Counted from the stretch's first letter, positions 8,847 through 18,586 are shown. The stretch is DNA of 64,000 bases from Anaerolineae bacterium (GCA_017303655.1 JAFLCE010000004.1:56207-120206); one strand, 5' to 3'. The notes: generated by a model from the sequence alone, not told the origin. Made by a program: numbers and translations.

Positions 8847-9335
8847 TTATGCCTCCTGTTCCACAGCGACAGCCGCCGTCTTTTTCCCACCACTCAAGAA
8901 CACTCGTTTGAAAGTGGTTACGATCCAATTCCAATGCATGGCAAGGTGCAAACCCATGATGAGCAACGCCAAATTGGCTGATATATCGTGCAGTCTGCGC
9001 CATGCGAAATTCAACGGCAGGGCAATTCCCAATGCAGGCATGGCTGATTCAGAGATCAAGATGCCAGATACCATGATGAGGATGCCATCAATGAACAGCA
9101 GCCAATTCAGCACATAATTAACTCGAGCACCATTTGTCGCTTTGATGAACAAACGTTTGGTCACGTTCACGATCCAATCCCAGTTTAGTAGTAGATGAAC
9201 GACGATGGTTCCTGCCAACGCAATCGACAGCCATTCATGAATAGCAAGCCCGCTAAAGTGTGGATCCATCGTGATAAGGAAAGCTAGAAAGGTGACAATA
9301 TCCAGCAATAGTTTCGTGCGATTCGAAGTAGACAT
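8847..9335 (-). CDS. DUF4405-like (cytochrome b-type) four-helix membrane protein
   Basis: Integral membrane protein of about 162 residues. The ATG at 9335 has GGAG 6 bases upstream. Four hydrophobic helices are visible, with His in or near them (HEWLSIALAGTIVVHLLLNW, RRLHDISANLALLIMGLHLAMHW). That pattern matches DUF4405 proteins, which resemble b-type cytochrome subunits and may bind haem. No soluble partner or haem-dependent enzyme lies next to it. It is likely co-transcribed with the small membrane protein that follows. A redox role is inference from the histidines. Confidence 0.8.
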   Translation of the reverse strand: MSTSNRTKLLLDIVTFLAFLITMDPHFSGLAIHEWLSIALAGTIVVHLLLNWDWIVNVTKRLFIKATNGARVNYVLNWLLFIDGILIMVSGILISESAMPALGIALPLNFAWRRLHDISANLALLIMGLHLAMHWNWIVTTFKRVFLSGGKKTAAVAVEQEA

Positions 9336-9356
9336 ATATTCTCCAATATACAAAAT

Positions 9357-9381
9357 GACAGCCACTATTTCAGTGACTGTC
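9357..9381 (-). terminator. Terminator hairpin downstream of the YigZ/IMPACT gene
   Basis: On the - strand GACAGTCAC and GTGGCTGTC form a 9-bp stem (one G-T pair) around a 7-nt loop, followed by ATTTTGTA. Confidence 0.6.
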
Positions 9382-9457
9382 GCCTATTCTATAGAAACTC
9401 TATTTTTCCAGGTGATAAAAATGCGAATAGATTATGAAGAAGTTGTAAAAAGCCGAA

Positions 9458-10093
9458 CTAGATCTTAACGATCTCTTCCTTTGTCTCGATCACTTCCGCT
9501 TGAATTTTCCCTGCAGATAGTTCACGTACGTCCACTTGAAAGGCTTCATACTCCGCCACTGGGAATTGAAGCGTAAGCGTAATATCTCCTGCAAAATCTT
9601 CACCCAAGACCTTGCCATGATTTTTTGAGACGAGCAAACGCAGGCGTTCAAGAAAATTATATGGGATCGCCACCAATGCCACATGAACAGAAATACGCCG
9701 CCCATGTTCCACCACATTAACGACGGATTGCGCCGCTTCGGTATAGGCTTTGACCAATCCGCCCGTGCCGAGCAAGGTCCCGCCAAAATAGCGGGTGATG
9801 ACGAGAACAGCATCTCCAAGCCCACTGCCACGTAAAACCGTCAGCGCAGGTTTGCCAGAGGTGCCAGATGGTTCGCCGTCATCGGAAAAATATTCTGTGA
9901 CTGTATTCCCACCGCCAATAATGTACACAGGCACATTATGACTTGCATCGGCAAATTCTTTGCGAATGCGAGCCATGAAAGTCCGCGCTTCGTCGATGGA
10001 AAAAGCAGGTGCGAGCGTGGCAATGAAGCGTGATCTCATCACTTCATGCTCACGGCGAATTTCAGTCAGAGGGATGGTATATGGGCGACTCAT
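9458..10093 (-). CDS. YigZ/IMPACT-family protein (UPF0029)
   Basis: About 211 residues, starting MSRPYTIPLTEIRREHEVMRSRF. The frame continues upstream to 10144, but that part overlaps the kinase gene and looks non-genuine. The family signature SDDGEPSGTSGKPAL followed by VLVITRYFGGTLLGTGGLVKAY is clear. The C-terminal part is the second, ferredoxin-like domain of this family. Bacterial homologues are widespread; links to translation factors or proline dipeptidases have been proposed, but the molecular role is not settled. The start overlaps the 3' end of the upstream kinase gene by a few codons at most, so co-transcription is plausible. Confidence 0.9.
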   Translation of the reverse strand: MSRPYTIPLTEIRREHEVMRSRFIATLAPAFSIDEARTFMARIRKEFADASHNVPVYIIGGGNTVTEYFSDDGEPSGTSGKPALTVLRGSGLGDAVLVITRYFGGTLLGTGGLVKAYTEAAQSVVNVVEHGRRISVHVALVAIPYNFLERLRLLVSKNHGKVLGEDFAGDITLTLQFPVAEYEAFQVDVRELSAGKIQAEVIETKEEIVKI

Positions 10094-10107
10094 AAGTTGG
10101 TTGGAAT

Positions 10108-12294
10108 TTATACTGCGGGGGGAAGCGAGAAATAGAAAGTACACCCGTGATTATGTCCTTCTGATTCAACCCATACGCGCCCTCCATGGGTCTCAATAAT
10201 GCGTTTAACAAGTGCAAGCCCAATGCCAGTGCCGGTTGTAGAGGAATCTAGACGATTAAATAATCCAAAAACAAGTTCATGATATTGAGGGTCTATCCCG
10301 ATGCCATTATCTTGAACAAAAAAAATAGGATATCCGTTTTTGTCCATCCCAGATGCGCCGATAATGACATGCGGGGATTCCTGTTTGCCCATAAACTTAA
10401 TCGCATTGGCGATCAGGTTCTGCAAGACGCCGATCATGCGGGTCTTATCGGCTCGAACATCAGGAAATGGATACTGAAGGTAAACGGGGATTTTCTTCTG
10501 TTGCCCAGGCGACATGATCAGGTTGACTGTCTCCTCAGCCAGCTCTCCAAAGGAAATCTTTTCTATCGGGTTGATGACTCTGCCAACCCGTGAGAGTTCG
10601 AGCAGATCTTGCAACAGCTTCTGCATCGTTTGGGTGGATTTCACCACCCGCTCCAGGTCACGGTCGAAGCGGGTCATATCCCCTTTTTCTGCGTCGCTGC
10701 GTAAGTATCCCAAATAACCGCGAATCGTCACGAGTGGAGATTTCAAGTCATGCGAAACTGTATAGGTGAATTGTTCCAGTTCTGCATTTTTTGTTTCCAT
10801 TTCACGAAGCAAGCTGGTGCGCTCATCAAACAGACGTGCAGTATGAATGGCAATAGCGACTTGATCTGCCATGGTTTGCAAGGCATTGATATCCCATTCG
10901 GTAAATGCTGCCTCTTTTGCAGACTGGATCCCCATGGCACCGATCACCATGCCACGCGCGCGCAAAGGCAAGGCGATCTCAGAACGTGTGAGTGGGAGCA
11001 AAGGGTTTACAAAGCGGACGGCTTCTTTGCCGACATCGAGCGCAATGCGTGCCTGATCATTGGCAATACTCCAACCGATCATGGAAGAATTGCCGATCGG
11101 GAGAGCATGCCCCGCTGCCAGTAACGTTTCACCAACTTCCCCCGTCGCGGCACGTAAGACTGCTTTTTCATTTTTTGAGTCGGCAAGGAATATACATACA
11201 TAGTAATAATCAAAATGAGCGCGGATCAGCTCAACCACTTTGGGCAGTAACTCATTTAATTCAAGGATCGATGCCGCCGCAGAGGAGACTTCGCTGGCGG
11301 TCATCAATTGCATGGTGCGGGCGGTCAGGTCGCCAACCGTTTCTTCGCGGAATTGTTCGGCTGTTTTACGGTTTGTAATATCCGTCCACGCACCAAGCCA
11401 ATATTGAGGCTTCCCATCCAGGTCGTGAACCAAGCGGGCTTCATCTCGCACCCAGATCGTGTCACCGCTTTTTGCAATAAGGCGATAGTCCATATTGAAG
11501 GGCTCACCTGTTTCGGTCGTACGAAGGACTTCGGCAGTCACACTTGGCAAGTCCTCTGAGGGAATGAGCTTTGTCCACATTAGCGGATCTTCCATTAATT
11601 CCCGCTGTGAATAGCCGACTAAACCTTCCACCTGTGGGCTGACGTAAATAGTTAATGCACTTCCTGAAAGGTCATTAATATAAGTAATGACTGGAATATT
11701 CTCCAACAGCGAGCGATATTGTTCATCGCTATTTCTTGCGCGCGTCAGTGCATCGGTCAGAATCGCTTCCTGAGCGCGTTGAAATAAAAAAACAACTGCC
11801 AGGAAGAAAATATAAATGGCGAAGAGCGTCAATGGCGTATATTCTTCCCGCTCTGAAAGCATTCCGTTGATCTCTGCTAGATAGAGAATGCCACTAGAAA
11901 TCAGGCAGGCAATGATCGCGATCTGCCCACCCAGTTTTCCGCCTAGTGCCCAACCAGTCAGGATAACGATCAGACTGCCCATATATATGGGAGCATGCAA
12001 CCCACCGTTCGTTAATGCACCTACAAACGTTATCAGCCAAAGAAAGGTTACAACTAAAATTGAGGGTAATTGTTCATAGCCTTTATTAAGCAGGACCAGC
12101 GCCGCCACACCGACCACCACCACCCCAACGCCAAATGTCAGTGAACGAGTCAGAATTTCATGAAATGCTAGAAGTGCTCCAGAAATGAATAAAAGACTAA
12201 AGACCATCAAACCCACAATGATCGTACGGATCATTCTCAATCGAATTTCGCGGGCGATCGGTACGTTTGCAGGGGCGAATGGGTTCGAGGTCAT
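10108..12294 (-). CDS. Membrane sensor histidine kinase with PAS and GAF domains
   Basis: About 728 residues counted from the ATG at 12294 (MTSNPFAPANVPIAREIRLRM); the frame is open to 12336 without an obvious better start. About six hydrophobic segments (residues 20-180) form a membrane sensor region. A PAS domain with PAC motif follows (about 200-315, DEQYRSLLENIPVITYINDL), then a GAF domain (about 340-490). The dimerisation domain has phosphoacceptor His515 in YTVSHDLKSPLVTIRGYL. A HATPase domain ends the protein (DNGIGIDPQYH, TGTGIGLALVKRIIE). Family members of this design resemble phytochrome-like or NtrY-like kinases. No response regulator is adjacent, so it is an orphan kinase. Confidence 0.92.
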   Translation of the reverse strand: MTSNPFAPANVPIAREIRLRMIRTIIVGLMVFSLLFISGALLAFHEILTRSLTFGVGVVVVGVAALVLLNKGYEQLPSILVVTFLWLITFVGALTNGGLHAPIYMGSLIVILTGWALGGKLGGQIAIIACLISSGILYLAEINGMLSEREEYTPLTLFAIYIFFLAVVFLFQRAQEAILTDALTRARNSDEQYRSLLENIPVITYINDLSGSALTIYVSPQVEGLVGYSQRELMEDPLMWTKLIPSEDLPSVTAEVLRTTETGEPFNMDYRLIAKSGDTIWVRDEARLVHDLDGKPQYWLGAWTDITNRKTAEQFREETVGDLTARTMQLMTASEVSSAAASILELNELLPKVVELIRAHFDYYYVCIFLADSKNEKAVLRAATGEVGETLLAAGHALPIGNSSMIGWSIANDQARIALDVGKEAVRFVNPLLPLTRSEIALPLRARGMVIGAMGIQSAKEAAFTEWDINALQTMADQVAIAIHTARLFDERTSLLREMETKNAELEQFTYTVSHDLKSPLVTIRGYLGYLRSDAEKGDMTRFDRDLERVVKSTQTMQKLLQDLLELSRVGRVINPIEKISFGELAEETVNLIMSPGQQKKIPVYLQYPFPDVRADKTRMIGVLQNLIANAIKFMGKQESPHVIIGASGMDKNGYPIFFVQDNGIGIDPQYHELVFGLFNRLDSSTTGTGIGLALVKRIIETHGGRVWVESEGHNHGCTFYFSLPPAV

Positions 12295-12363
12295 AGGTTT
12301 AAATTTTACTTTAGAATGCCCGCACAACCATTTCAATTCATTAACAAGGCAGGCGATAAATAA

Positions 12364-12387
12364 AAAGACGGCAGTTACGCCGTCTTT
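12364..12387 (-). terminator. Terminator of the formate dehydrogenase operon
   Basis: AAAGACGGC and GCCGTCTTT form a perfect 9-bp stem around a 6-nt loop. On the - strand it is followed by TTTTATTTA, giving a U-tract. It lies just beyond the stop of the molybdopterin subunit. Confidence 0.85.
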
Positions 12388-12405
12388 GAAAATCTTTCTT
12401 ATGGA

Positions 12406-14622
12406 TCAATACCGCCCTCGGGTCACGACTGCTTCGGGGTTCGGCAGGTCGCTTTCCCTTGCCGGGAAAACCTGTACCGCACATGCCTTGAATTCAGGTA
12501 TTTTTGCCTGTGGGTCAAGCACGTCATTGGTCAATAGATTTGCGGCAGCTTCTGCAAAGTGCCAGGGAAGGAAGACAACGCCCACGGTGGTTTTCTCTGT
12601 TACTGTAGCGCGGACGATGATCTCTCCGCGTCGGCTCTGGACCTTGACCGGGTCGCCGTTTCTGATGCCGTGGATCTCGGCGTCGGCGGGATGAATTTCC
12701 ACACGTGCTTCGGGGTAAATTTCATTCAGCGCAGAATTGCGAGTCATGGTGCCGCCATGCCAGTGTTCGAGTAAACGTCCCGTCGTAAGGATAAAGGGAT
12801 ACTCATCGTTGGGTTCTTCCATTACTGGGATGTATTCCAGTTGATGGAACTTGCCGCGTCCGCGCGGGAAGGATTCTTTGAAAAGGGTTGGCGTGCCGGG
12901 ATGGTCCATCGTCGGCACAGGATAGATCAAACCGACTTTGTCGATACGATCATAGGTGATGCCAGCATAATCAGAATTGACACTCGCCATCTCGCGCAGG
13001 ATTTCTTCGGGGTTGGAATAGGTCCAATGGGCAGTGGCAAGCCCAAGTCGAGATTCGAGGCGGAGTGCCAAGTCGCACAGAATTTGCCAGTCGGGGCGGG
13101 CTTGTCCACGTGGCGGTTGCGCGGCGCGGACTCGTTGCACGCGTCGATCTGTGTTCGAGAAGGTGCCATCTTTTTCAGCGAAGGGCGTGGCGGGCAGGAA
13201 GACATCCGCAAACGCGCCGGACTCGTTGATGAAAATATCCTGCGCAACAAGAAACTCAAGATGCTGCATGTGTTTGCGCGTCTCATTGAGATTCGGCTCA
13301 GACATCATCGGGTTCTCGCCCATGATGTACAGTGCACGGATGCCGCCTTCGTGTGCATGGCTGAGAATCTCGGTGGTGGTGAGACCCAGTTTGAGGCTCA
13401 AGCCGCCTTCTTCGATGTTCCAAGTCTTTTCCCATTTGGCGCGGTTTTCAGGATTATCCACGCGCATGTAGCCGGGATAATGGAAAGGCATCGCGCCCAT
13501 GTCACTTGCGCCTTGCACGTTGTTTTGCCCGCGCAAGGGATTCAAACCAGTGCCATCACGCCCAATATGACCCGTGAGAAACGCGAGATTGATCAACGCG
13601 AGTGCGGAGGCGGTGCCGTGTGAAAGCTGAGAGATGCCCATGCCCCAATAGATCGCCGCATTTTTAGCATTGGCATACAAGCGTGCCGCTTTGCGAATAT
13701 CTTCGGCAGGTACACCGGAAATTTCTTCGGCATATTCAGGGGTAAAGGTTTCGAGCGATGAAAGGAATTCGGTGTAACCTTCGGTGCGATCATTGATAAA
13801 GTCGTGATTGACAAGGTTTTCTTCAACAATCACATACGCCATGGCAGTGAAGACGGGCACATTTGTGCCGGGCTTGAGCGGCAGCCACATCTCTGCCATA
13901 TCCACTAAATCAATACGGCGCGGGTCGATCACGATCATCTTCGCGCCGTGCTTTTGAACCGCTTCCTTCATCTGTAATGCAATGATGGGATGGTTCTCAG
14001 AAGTGTTCGAGCCAGTCACAATAAATACATCATTCATCACGACCTGACTTGCCGTGTTGCTCATGGCAGAAGAACCAACCGCCTGTTGCAGTGCAACCAC
14101 AGAACCTGCGTGACACAAACGCGTGCAGTGATCCACGTTGTTGGTGCGAAACAGAGCGCGGTACATTTTTTGCAAAAGATAATTATCTTCGTTGGTGGCT
14201 TTGGCACAGCAATAGACCGCCATTGCATCTGAACCCTCACGTTTGTAAATACGCGTGAGGTTATCCGCCACGAAGTTCAGGGCGGTGTCCCAATCGGTTT
14301 CGAGCCAATCCCAGTCATTCGAGATTTTGGAATCAGGAATCGGTTTTCCATCCACGCTTACGGCAAAGACTTGCTCGCGTCCTTCGGGTTTCGGTTTGCC
14401 TTCCAGCAAATAACGACGTACAAGTGGAGTCGTAATACGTTTGGGGTGATAGACAAAGTCGTAGCCAAAACGTCCCTTCACACATAAATTTCCATGATTG
14501 ACAGGCGAGTCGAACGGACTGGTCACCTTGTAAATAAAATCATCCTTGACGTGTAACTGCAATGTACAGCCCACGCCACAATACGGACAAGTCGTTGTGG
14601 TCACTCGGTCTGATTTGATCAT
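12406..14622 (-). CDS. fdhA: Formate dehydrogenase catalytic subunit (molybdopterin, Cys type)
   Basis: Catalytic subunit oxidising formate to CO2 at a bis-molybdopterin Mo or W centre. At 738 residues, the N-terminal [4Fe-4S] motif uses Cys12, Cys15, Cys19 and Cys47, followed by Lys50, which relays electrons in this family. The metal-ligand position is Cys170 next to His171 ([15 protein letters not shown]), so it is the cysteine and not the selenocysteine form. The C-terminal dinucleotide-binding domain (about 610-730) ends [17 protein letters not shown]. The gene overlaps the upstream iron-sulfur subunit by ATGA. The three-gene order (NuoEF fusion, iron-sulfur protein, FdhA) matches soluble NAD-linked formate dehydrogenases. 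A terminator follows. Electron bifurcation or reversal cannot be excluded. Confidence 0.93.
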   Translation of the reverse strand: MIKSDRVTTTTCPYCGVGCTLQLHVKDDFIYKVTSPFDSPVNHGNLCVKGRFGYDFVYHPKRITTPLVRRYLLEGKPKPEGREQVFAVSVDGKPIPDSKISNDWDWLETDWDTALNFVADNLTRIYKREGSDAMAVYCCAKATNEDNYLLQKMYRALFRTNNVDHCTRLCHAGSVVALQQAVGSSAMSNTASQVVMNDVFIVTGSNTSENHPIIALQMKEAVQKHGAKMIVIDPRRIDLVDMAEMWLPLKPGTNVPVFTAMAYVIVEENLVNHDFINDRTEGYTEFLSSLETFTPEYAEEISGVPAEDIRKAARLYANAKNAAIYWGMGISQLSHGTASALALINLAFLTGHIGRDGTGLNPLRGQNNVQGASDMGAMPFHYPGYMRVDNPENRAKWEKTWNIEEGGLSLKLGLTTTEILSHAHEGGIRALYIMGENPMMSEPNLNETRKHMQHLEFLVAQDIFINESGAFADVFLPATPFAEKDGTFSNTDRRVQRVRAAQPPRGQARPDWQILCDLALRLESRLGLATAHWTYSNPEEILREMASVNSDYAGITYDRIDKVGLIYPVPTMDHPGTPTLFKESFPRGRGKFHQLEYIPVMEEPNDEYPFILTTGRLLEHWHGGTMTRNSALNEIYPEARVEIHPADAEIHGIRNGDPVKVQSRRGEIIVRATVTEKTTVGVVFLPWHFAEAAANLLTNDVLDPQAKIPEFKACAVQVFPARESDLPNPEAVVTRGRY

Positions 14623-15311
14623 CGCGGCTTCCTCTGTTTTTTGCCTGTATTCATAACGCTAATTTCAGCAGGCGATTTTCCTGATTCCAATAAAAATTCG
14701 CGTTTGGGTTTCAATGCGCCGGTCGGGCAGACGCCCACACATTGACCACACATCACACAAGTCGTTTCAGGAATGGGCTTATCGAAGAACGTAGCGATCT
14801 GCGTTTCAAAGCCACGCCCTTCAAAATTGATGGCAAAGGTATATTGCGCATCCTCCGCGCAGACTTGCACGCAGCGCCAACACAGCAAACACTTCGAATA
14901 GTCGCGGATGTACATTGGGTTGTCGTCTTTGACATCTGACTCGCGCCGCTCGGCATCGGGGAAGCGTTCGTGGCTCGCGCCGTATTCGTCCATCATCGTC
15001 AGGATATCGGGCGCGTCGGATAAGTCCATGGTGGAGGCGAGCATTTCGAGAATGGTCTTGCGCGCGCGGATGACTTTCTCGCTTCGCGTCTGGACCTTCA
15101 TGTTGGTTCCCGCTTTGACGATGCACGCAGGCTGGAGCACTCTCTGCCCCTCCACTTCGACGACGCACATGCGGCAAAGTCCATTCGCTGTGGTGGCTTC
15201 GTGGAAGCAGATGGTGGGAATGTCGATACCGTTATCGCGGGCTGCATCTAACAATGTCTGACCATCTTGCGCGGTAACTTCCTTGCCATCCATTACAAAT
15301 GTGACTGTCAT
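14619..15311 (-). CDS. Iron-sulfur subunit of the formate dehydrogenase (NuoG/HoxU N-terminal type)
   Basis: Electron carrier between the FdhA centre and the diaphorase subunit. The ATG at 15311 overlaps the stop of the upstream gene (ATGA), giving 230 residues. Residues 1-78 are a plant-type [2Fe-2S] domain with Cys35, Cys46, Cys49 and Cys63. A His/Cys-containing 3Cys-G-type segment may lie in the middle (about 80-140). Two [4Fe-4S] motifs follow, [11 protein letters not shown] and [14 protein letters not shown]. In many formate dehydrogenases this module is fused to FdhA; here it is separate. Its 3' end overlaps the fdhA start by ATGA, so translation is coupled along the operon. Confidence 0.93.
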   Translation of the reverse strand: MTVTFVMDGKEVTAQDGQTLLDAARDNGIDIPTICFHEATTANGLCRMCVVEVEGQRVLQPACIVKAGTNMKVQTRSEKVIRARKTILEMLASTMDLSDAPDILTMMDEYGASHERFPDAERRESDVKDDNPMYIRDYSKCLLCWRCVQVCAEDAQYTFAINFEGRGFETQIATFFDKPIPETTCVMCGQCVGVCPTGALKPKREFLLESGKSPAEISVMNTGKKQRKPR

Positions 15312-16984
15312 GAGCTCACCTGCTTTTCGCTGAATAACTCGGGCCACAATTTCATTGCGGAGAGAACCGCACTCGCAGCGGTCTGACCTAAACCGCATAA
15401 CGAAGCATCGGTCATCGTCCAGCCGACATCTTGTAAGCGGACGAAATCACCGGCCTGAACATTTCCTTCCGCTACGCGGTCAAGGATCTCTCGTTGGCGT
15501 TGAGTTCCCATTTGGCAGGGATAGCATTTGCCACAGGATTCATGCGCGAAGAAGTGTCCGAGCCGTTTCAAAACATCTACCATATCACGGGTTTCATCGA
15601 AGACCATCACCACACCAGAGCCAAGCGGCAAACCAGTAGCCCGTAAATCTTCGAAGGTCATTTTCACATCGAGATGCTCAGAGGTAGCGAAGGCTCCTGC
15701 CGCACCGCCGAACAGAACGGATTTGAGTTTTTTCTCGTCTGTTACTCCACCTGCCATGTCAAGCACTTCGCGCAAGGTCGCGCCGAATGCGACTTCATAC
15801 AAGCCGGGCTTGACGACATCGCCCGATAAGCAGAACAGTTTTGGTCCGGGCGATTTCTCGGTGCCGATCTTGCGATATTCCACTGCACCCATCTCAAGAA
15901 TGAGCGGTACATTACACAGAGTTTCAACGTTGTTAATGACAGTTGGTTTGCCGAACACCCCATATGTTGTCGGGAAGGGCGGCTTCACACGCGGAAAACC
16001 GCGCTTCCCTTCGATGGATTCGAACAGCGCGGTCTCCTCGCCACAAATATAGGCACCCGCGCCAACGCGAATTTCAATATCAAAGTTTTCAAGATAGCCT
16101 GCTGTTTTGGCTTCTTGAATTGCGTTTTCCAAAACAGGGACAATATACGGATATTCCCCACGAATATAAATGTACCCTTTGGTCGCACCGATGGCATAGG
16201 CTGTGATGCACATGCCTTCTATCGTTTTATGCGGATCATCGAGCAACAAGATGCGATCCTTGAACGTGCCTGGTTCGGATTCGTCCGCGTTGCAGATGAC
16301 GTATTTTTGATCCGCTTCCGCTTTGAGCGCACCTTCCCATTTGATGCCAGCAGGGAATGCTGCGCCGCCGCGTCCGACTAAGCCGGAAGCTTTAATCTCA
16401 TTCACAACTTCTTCGCGACTCATGGCTTTGGCTTTTTTCAAGGCGGTATATTCGCCATATTTTTTCAGGGAAGTTGTTTCGCCGCCGCAATTTTTTGTCA
16501 GCAGACGAAGCGTCCCACCAACGGGAGATTTGGGACGATAGGCTTTGTCTACGCCAAAGTCTTCGAGGGCATGGTTGCCCTTCGTCACCAACATCGCCGG
16601 TACTTGGTCACACAGCCCCAGGCATGGACTCGGCTCAATGGTGAGATCCAACTCTGGGTGAGTCTGATGCGTTTCCAGGTCATATTTTTGACATTGCCGC
16701 TTTAGGAGTCCATCCCCATCTTTTAATCCACACGCCGGGTCGGCGCAGACGCGGATCACATTTTTGCCGGTCGGTTTGTTGTAGTACATGGCATAGAACT
16801 CGATGACGCCATGCACATCCGCAAGCGGAACGCGCAAGGTTTTGGCGACTTCGGCAGCCACGGGTTCGGGTAACCAGCCATAAATATTTTGAGCCGCATG
16901 CAAGGCTGGTAACAGCCCCGAGCGGCCCATGGGAACATACTTTTCGAGTGCAGGTTGTAATGGGGAGAGATCAATTTCAGGCAT
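15308..16984 (-). CDS. NuoE-NuoF fusion, NAD(H)-reactive diaphorase subunit
   Basis: Transfers electrons from formate oxidation to NAD+. Residues 1-150 are a NuoE-like thioredoxin fold with the [2Fe-2S] ligands Cys80, Cys85, Cys121 and Cys125. The rest is NuoF-like: the FMN/NAD region ([45 protein letters not shown]), an SLBB segment, and the terminal [4Fe-4S] site ([13 protein letters not shown] with a later LCGLGQ). Total 558 residues. NuoE and NuoF are separate in complex I and fused in many soluble dehydrogenases and hydrogenases. The gene is first in the operon, with GGAG upstream of its ATG and a promoter-like TATACT in the divergent gap. Confidence 0.94.
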   Translation of the reverse strand: MPEIDLSPLQPALEKYVPMGRSGLLPALHAAQNIYGWLPEPVAAEVAKTLRVPLADVHGVIEFYAMYYNKPTGKNVIRVCADPACGLKDGDGLLKRQCQKYDLETHQTHPELDLTIEPSPCLGLCDQVPAMLVTKGNHALEDFGVDKAYRPKSPVGGTLRLLTKNCGGETTSLKKYGEYTALKKAKAMSREEVVNEIKASGLVGRGGAAFPAGIKWEGALKAEADQKYVICNADESEPGTFKDRILLLDDPHKTIEGMCITAYAIGATKGYIYIRGEYPYIVPVLENAIQEAKTAGYLENFDIEIRVGAGAYICGEETALFESIEGKRGFPRVKPPFPTTYGVFGKPTVINNVETLCNVPLILEMGAVEYRKIGTEKSPGPKLFCLSGDVVKPGLYEVAFGATLREVLDMAGGVTDEKKLKSVLFGGAAGAFATSEHLDVKMTFEDLRATGLPLGSGVVMVFDETRDMVDVLKRLGHFFAHESCGKCYPCQMGTQRQREILDRVAEGNVQAGDFVRLQDVGWTMTDASLCGLGQTAASAVLSAMKLWPELFSEKQVSS

Positions 16985-17002
16985 GAATGCTCCGAGAATT
17001 TG

Positions 17003-17008
17003 AGTATA
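17003..17008 (-). promoter_or_regulatory. Candidate -10 element for the formate dehydrogenase operon
   Basis: TATACT on the - strand, 18 bases before the ATG at 16984, in the 91-bp divergent gap. A palindrome occupies the would-be spacer upstream of it. Confidence 0.5.
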
Positions 17009-17013
17009 ACCGA

Positions 17014-17026
17014 ATGTAATTTACAT
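17014..17026. promoter_or_regulatory. 13-bp palindrome, candidate regulator operator
   Basis: ATGTAA-T-TTACAT is a perfect palindrome between the two divergent starts. It sits just upstream of the - strand TATACT element, so a bound protein would block the formate dehydrogenase promoter. The adjacent GntR-family gene is the obvious candidate ligand-responsive protein (inference). Confidence 0.5.
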
Positions 17027-17061
17027 GACACGCGGCACTTCCGAAATCGACTAGGATTATA

Positions 17062-17067
17062 TATAAT
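17062..17067 (+). promoter_or_regulatory. Candidate -10 element of a leaderless promoter for the GntR gene
   Basis: TATAAT lies 8 bases before the ATG at 17076 and there is no ribosome-binding site between them. The -35 region (TTCCGA at 17-bp spacing) is weak. Confidence 0.5.
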
Positions 17068-17075
17068 ATACAATC

Positions 17076-17819
17076 ATGCCGTCAATAGCAATAAAAGAAC
17101 TCACCCACAAACCTCTAAAGGAAGAAATCTACGATGCGTTGCATCGTCAGATCATCGCGGGTAAATATACGCCCGGCGACTGGCTTCGACAAGAGGATAT
17201 TGCCAGTCAAATGGGCGTCAGTATGACTCCCGTCCGCGAGGCGTTGGATCTTTTGGTGGCAAAAGGTATCGCCGAACGGGTGCCATACCGTGGCGTGCGC
17301 GTTCGTGAAATGTCTGAGAAGGATATTGTGGAAGCGTATGGCATGCGCTTGATCCTTGAGGCGATGATCGCCAAAGAGGTGGCATTAAATATCACCCCGG
17401 AACAGATCGCGGAGCTTGAAGCCATTATGGCAGAAATGGATCGGCATGTGGAGTTAAGCGAAATGCCGCAGGAACGTCAACTGAGCCGCCAGTTCCATGC
17501 CGCGGTGGCAGCCGCTTCAGGAAATGATCTCCTGATACAGCTATATGCCATCGTTTCGAACGCCTTTCCAGATTGGTTGTTGTATGAAGCGTTGTACCGA
17601 AAACCGGAGCTGGTCTCTAGCAGTGTGGCGCAGACTCATGACGAGCACGCGTCAATGATGGAAGCCTTTAAGAAGCGTGACGCGGATAAGGCTGTGAAGG
17701 TTTCGCTTGAACATGTAATGGAATCAGGTCGCTGGCTGGAAACCTATCGAAACATCCCGGCGAATTTACTTAGAGAAAAAGAAAAACAAGTTTCGCACTT
17801 GATCAAAAAAACAAAATAA
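17076..17819 (+). CDS. GntR-family regulator, FadR/FCD subfamily
   Basis: Predicted ligand-responsive transcription factor of 247 residues. The N-terminal winged helix (about 10-80) shows the family pattern EEIYDALHRQIIAGKYTPGDWLRQEDIASQMGVSMTPVREALDLL in pieces. The C-terminal FCD-type helical domain (about 90-230) has the Asp and three His expected for a metal- or carboxylate-binding pocket (MDRHVE, QFHAAVA, THDEH and further Asp/His). It is divergent from formate dehydrogenase and is followed 13 bases later by the corrinoid protein gene. It is thus the probable local regulator of both, perhaps sensing the methylated substrate or a carboxylate product. That is inference from position. Confidence 0.92.
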   Translation: MPSIAIKELTHKPLKEEIYDALHRQIIAGKYTPGDWLRQEDIASQMGVSMTPVREALDLLVAKGIAERVPYRGVRVREMSEKDIVEAYGMRLILEAMIAKEVALNITPEQIAELEAIMAEMDRHVELSEMPQERQLSRQFHAAVAAASGNDLLIQLYAIVSNAFPDWLLYEALYRKPELVSSSVAQTHDEHASMMEAFKKRDADKAVKVSLEHVMESGRWLETYRNIPANLLREKEKQVSHLIKKTK

Positions 17820-17832
17820 TTCAGGAGGCAGT

Positions 17833-18492
17833 ATGTCGGAAGAACTTGAGAAATTATATAAGGATATGGCTCAAAGCATTATTGAAGGCGACTCGGATAT
17901 TTCTGTGGAGCTCGCGAAGAAATCCATTGAAATGAACGTTCCGCCCTTGGATGCGATCACAAAAGGATTTGTTATTGGCGTCAATTACATCGGCGATCAA
18001 TTTGGTGCCGGTGAAGCATTCTTGCCTGAGTTGGTGATGGCTGGTGAAGCCATGAAAGCGGCGGTTGCTACGCTCGAACCGGAATTGCTCAAACTCGGTG
18101 AAGCCCGCGAGACCATGGGACGAGTTGTGCTCGCCACGGTAGAAGGTGACATTCACGAGATCGGCAAGACCCTTGTCGGCACCATGCTAAGCGCCTCCGG
18201 CTTTGAAGTGACCGACCTGGGTGTGGATCAACCGGCGGATAAGATCATCGGCAAAGCGCTTGAGATCAACGCCAGCATCATCGGCATGAGCGCCTTATTG
18301 ACGACCACCATGGTACGTCAGCGTGAAGTGATCGAAGAGATGGATAAAGAAGGGCTGCGCCCGCAGATCAAGGTTATGGTTGGCGGCGCTCCCATCACCC
18401 GTGACTGGGCAGCCAAGATCAAAGCCGATGGATATTCAGAAGATGCCGTCGGTGCCGTAAAGCTCGCCAAGGAATTGGTCGGCAAGGCCTAA
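17833..18492 (+). CDS. Corrinoid (cobalamin-binding) methyl-carrier protein, MtbC/MttC family
   Basis: Small methyl shuttle, 219 residues, carrying a methyl group on Co(I)/Co(III) corrinoid between the MttB-type enzymes and the methyl-THF methyltransferase. An N-terminal helical cap (about 1-90) is followed by the B12-binding Rossmann domain with the base-off motif Asp106-x-His108-x-x-Gly111 (EGDIHEIGK). A conserved GMSALLTTTM and GGAPITRDWA complete the cobalamin pocket. A strong ribosome site (AGGAGG) lies upstream of the start. It is the second gene of the cluster. No separate activation protein (RamA-like) is visible nearby, so corrinoid reactivation must be supplied elsewhere. Confidence 0.95.
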   Translation: MSEELEKLYKDMAQSIIEGDSDISVELAKKSIEMNVPPLDAITKGFVIGVNYIGDQFGAGEAFLPELVMAGEAMKAAVATLEPELLKLGEARETMGRVVLATVEGDIHEIGKTLVGTMLSASGFEVTDLGVDQPADKIIGKALEINASIIGMSALLTTTMVRQREVIEEMDKEGLRPQIKVMVGGAPITRDWAAKIKADGYSEDAVGAVKLAKELVGKA

Positions 18493-18511
18493 AGCAGGAA
18501 ACGAACAACAT

Positions 18512-18555
18512 GGGATGAGGAATGAGGCGTGCCTTGTTCCTCATCCCTATTTCTT
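18512..18555 (+). terminator. Hairpin between the corrinoid protein and MttB genes
   Basis: An 11-bp outer stem (GGGATGAGGAA with TTCCTCATCCC) continues through two wobble pairs into AGGC/GCCT, then TATTTCTTTT follows. It could attenuate transcription so that the carrier protein is made in excess over the methyltransferase. Confidence 0.6.
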
Positions 18556-18586
18556 TTACCCAATAGAACTTAATTAGAGGTGTTGC

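Noticed and set aside
12406-14622. Selenocysteine in formate dehydrogenase
   Set aside because: The catalytic position is encoded as Cys170 and there is no in-frame TGA.
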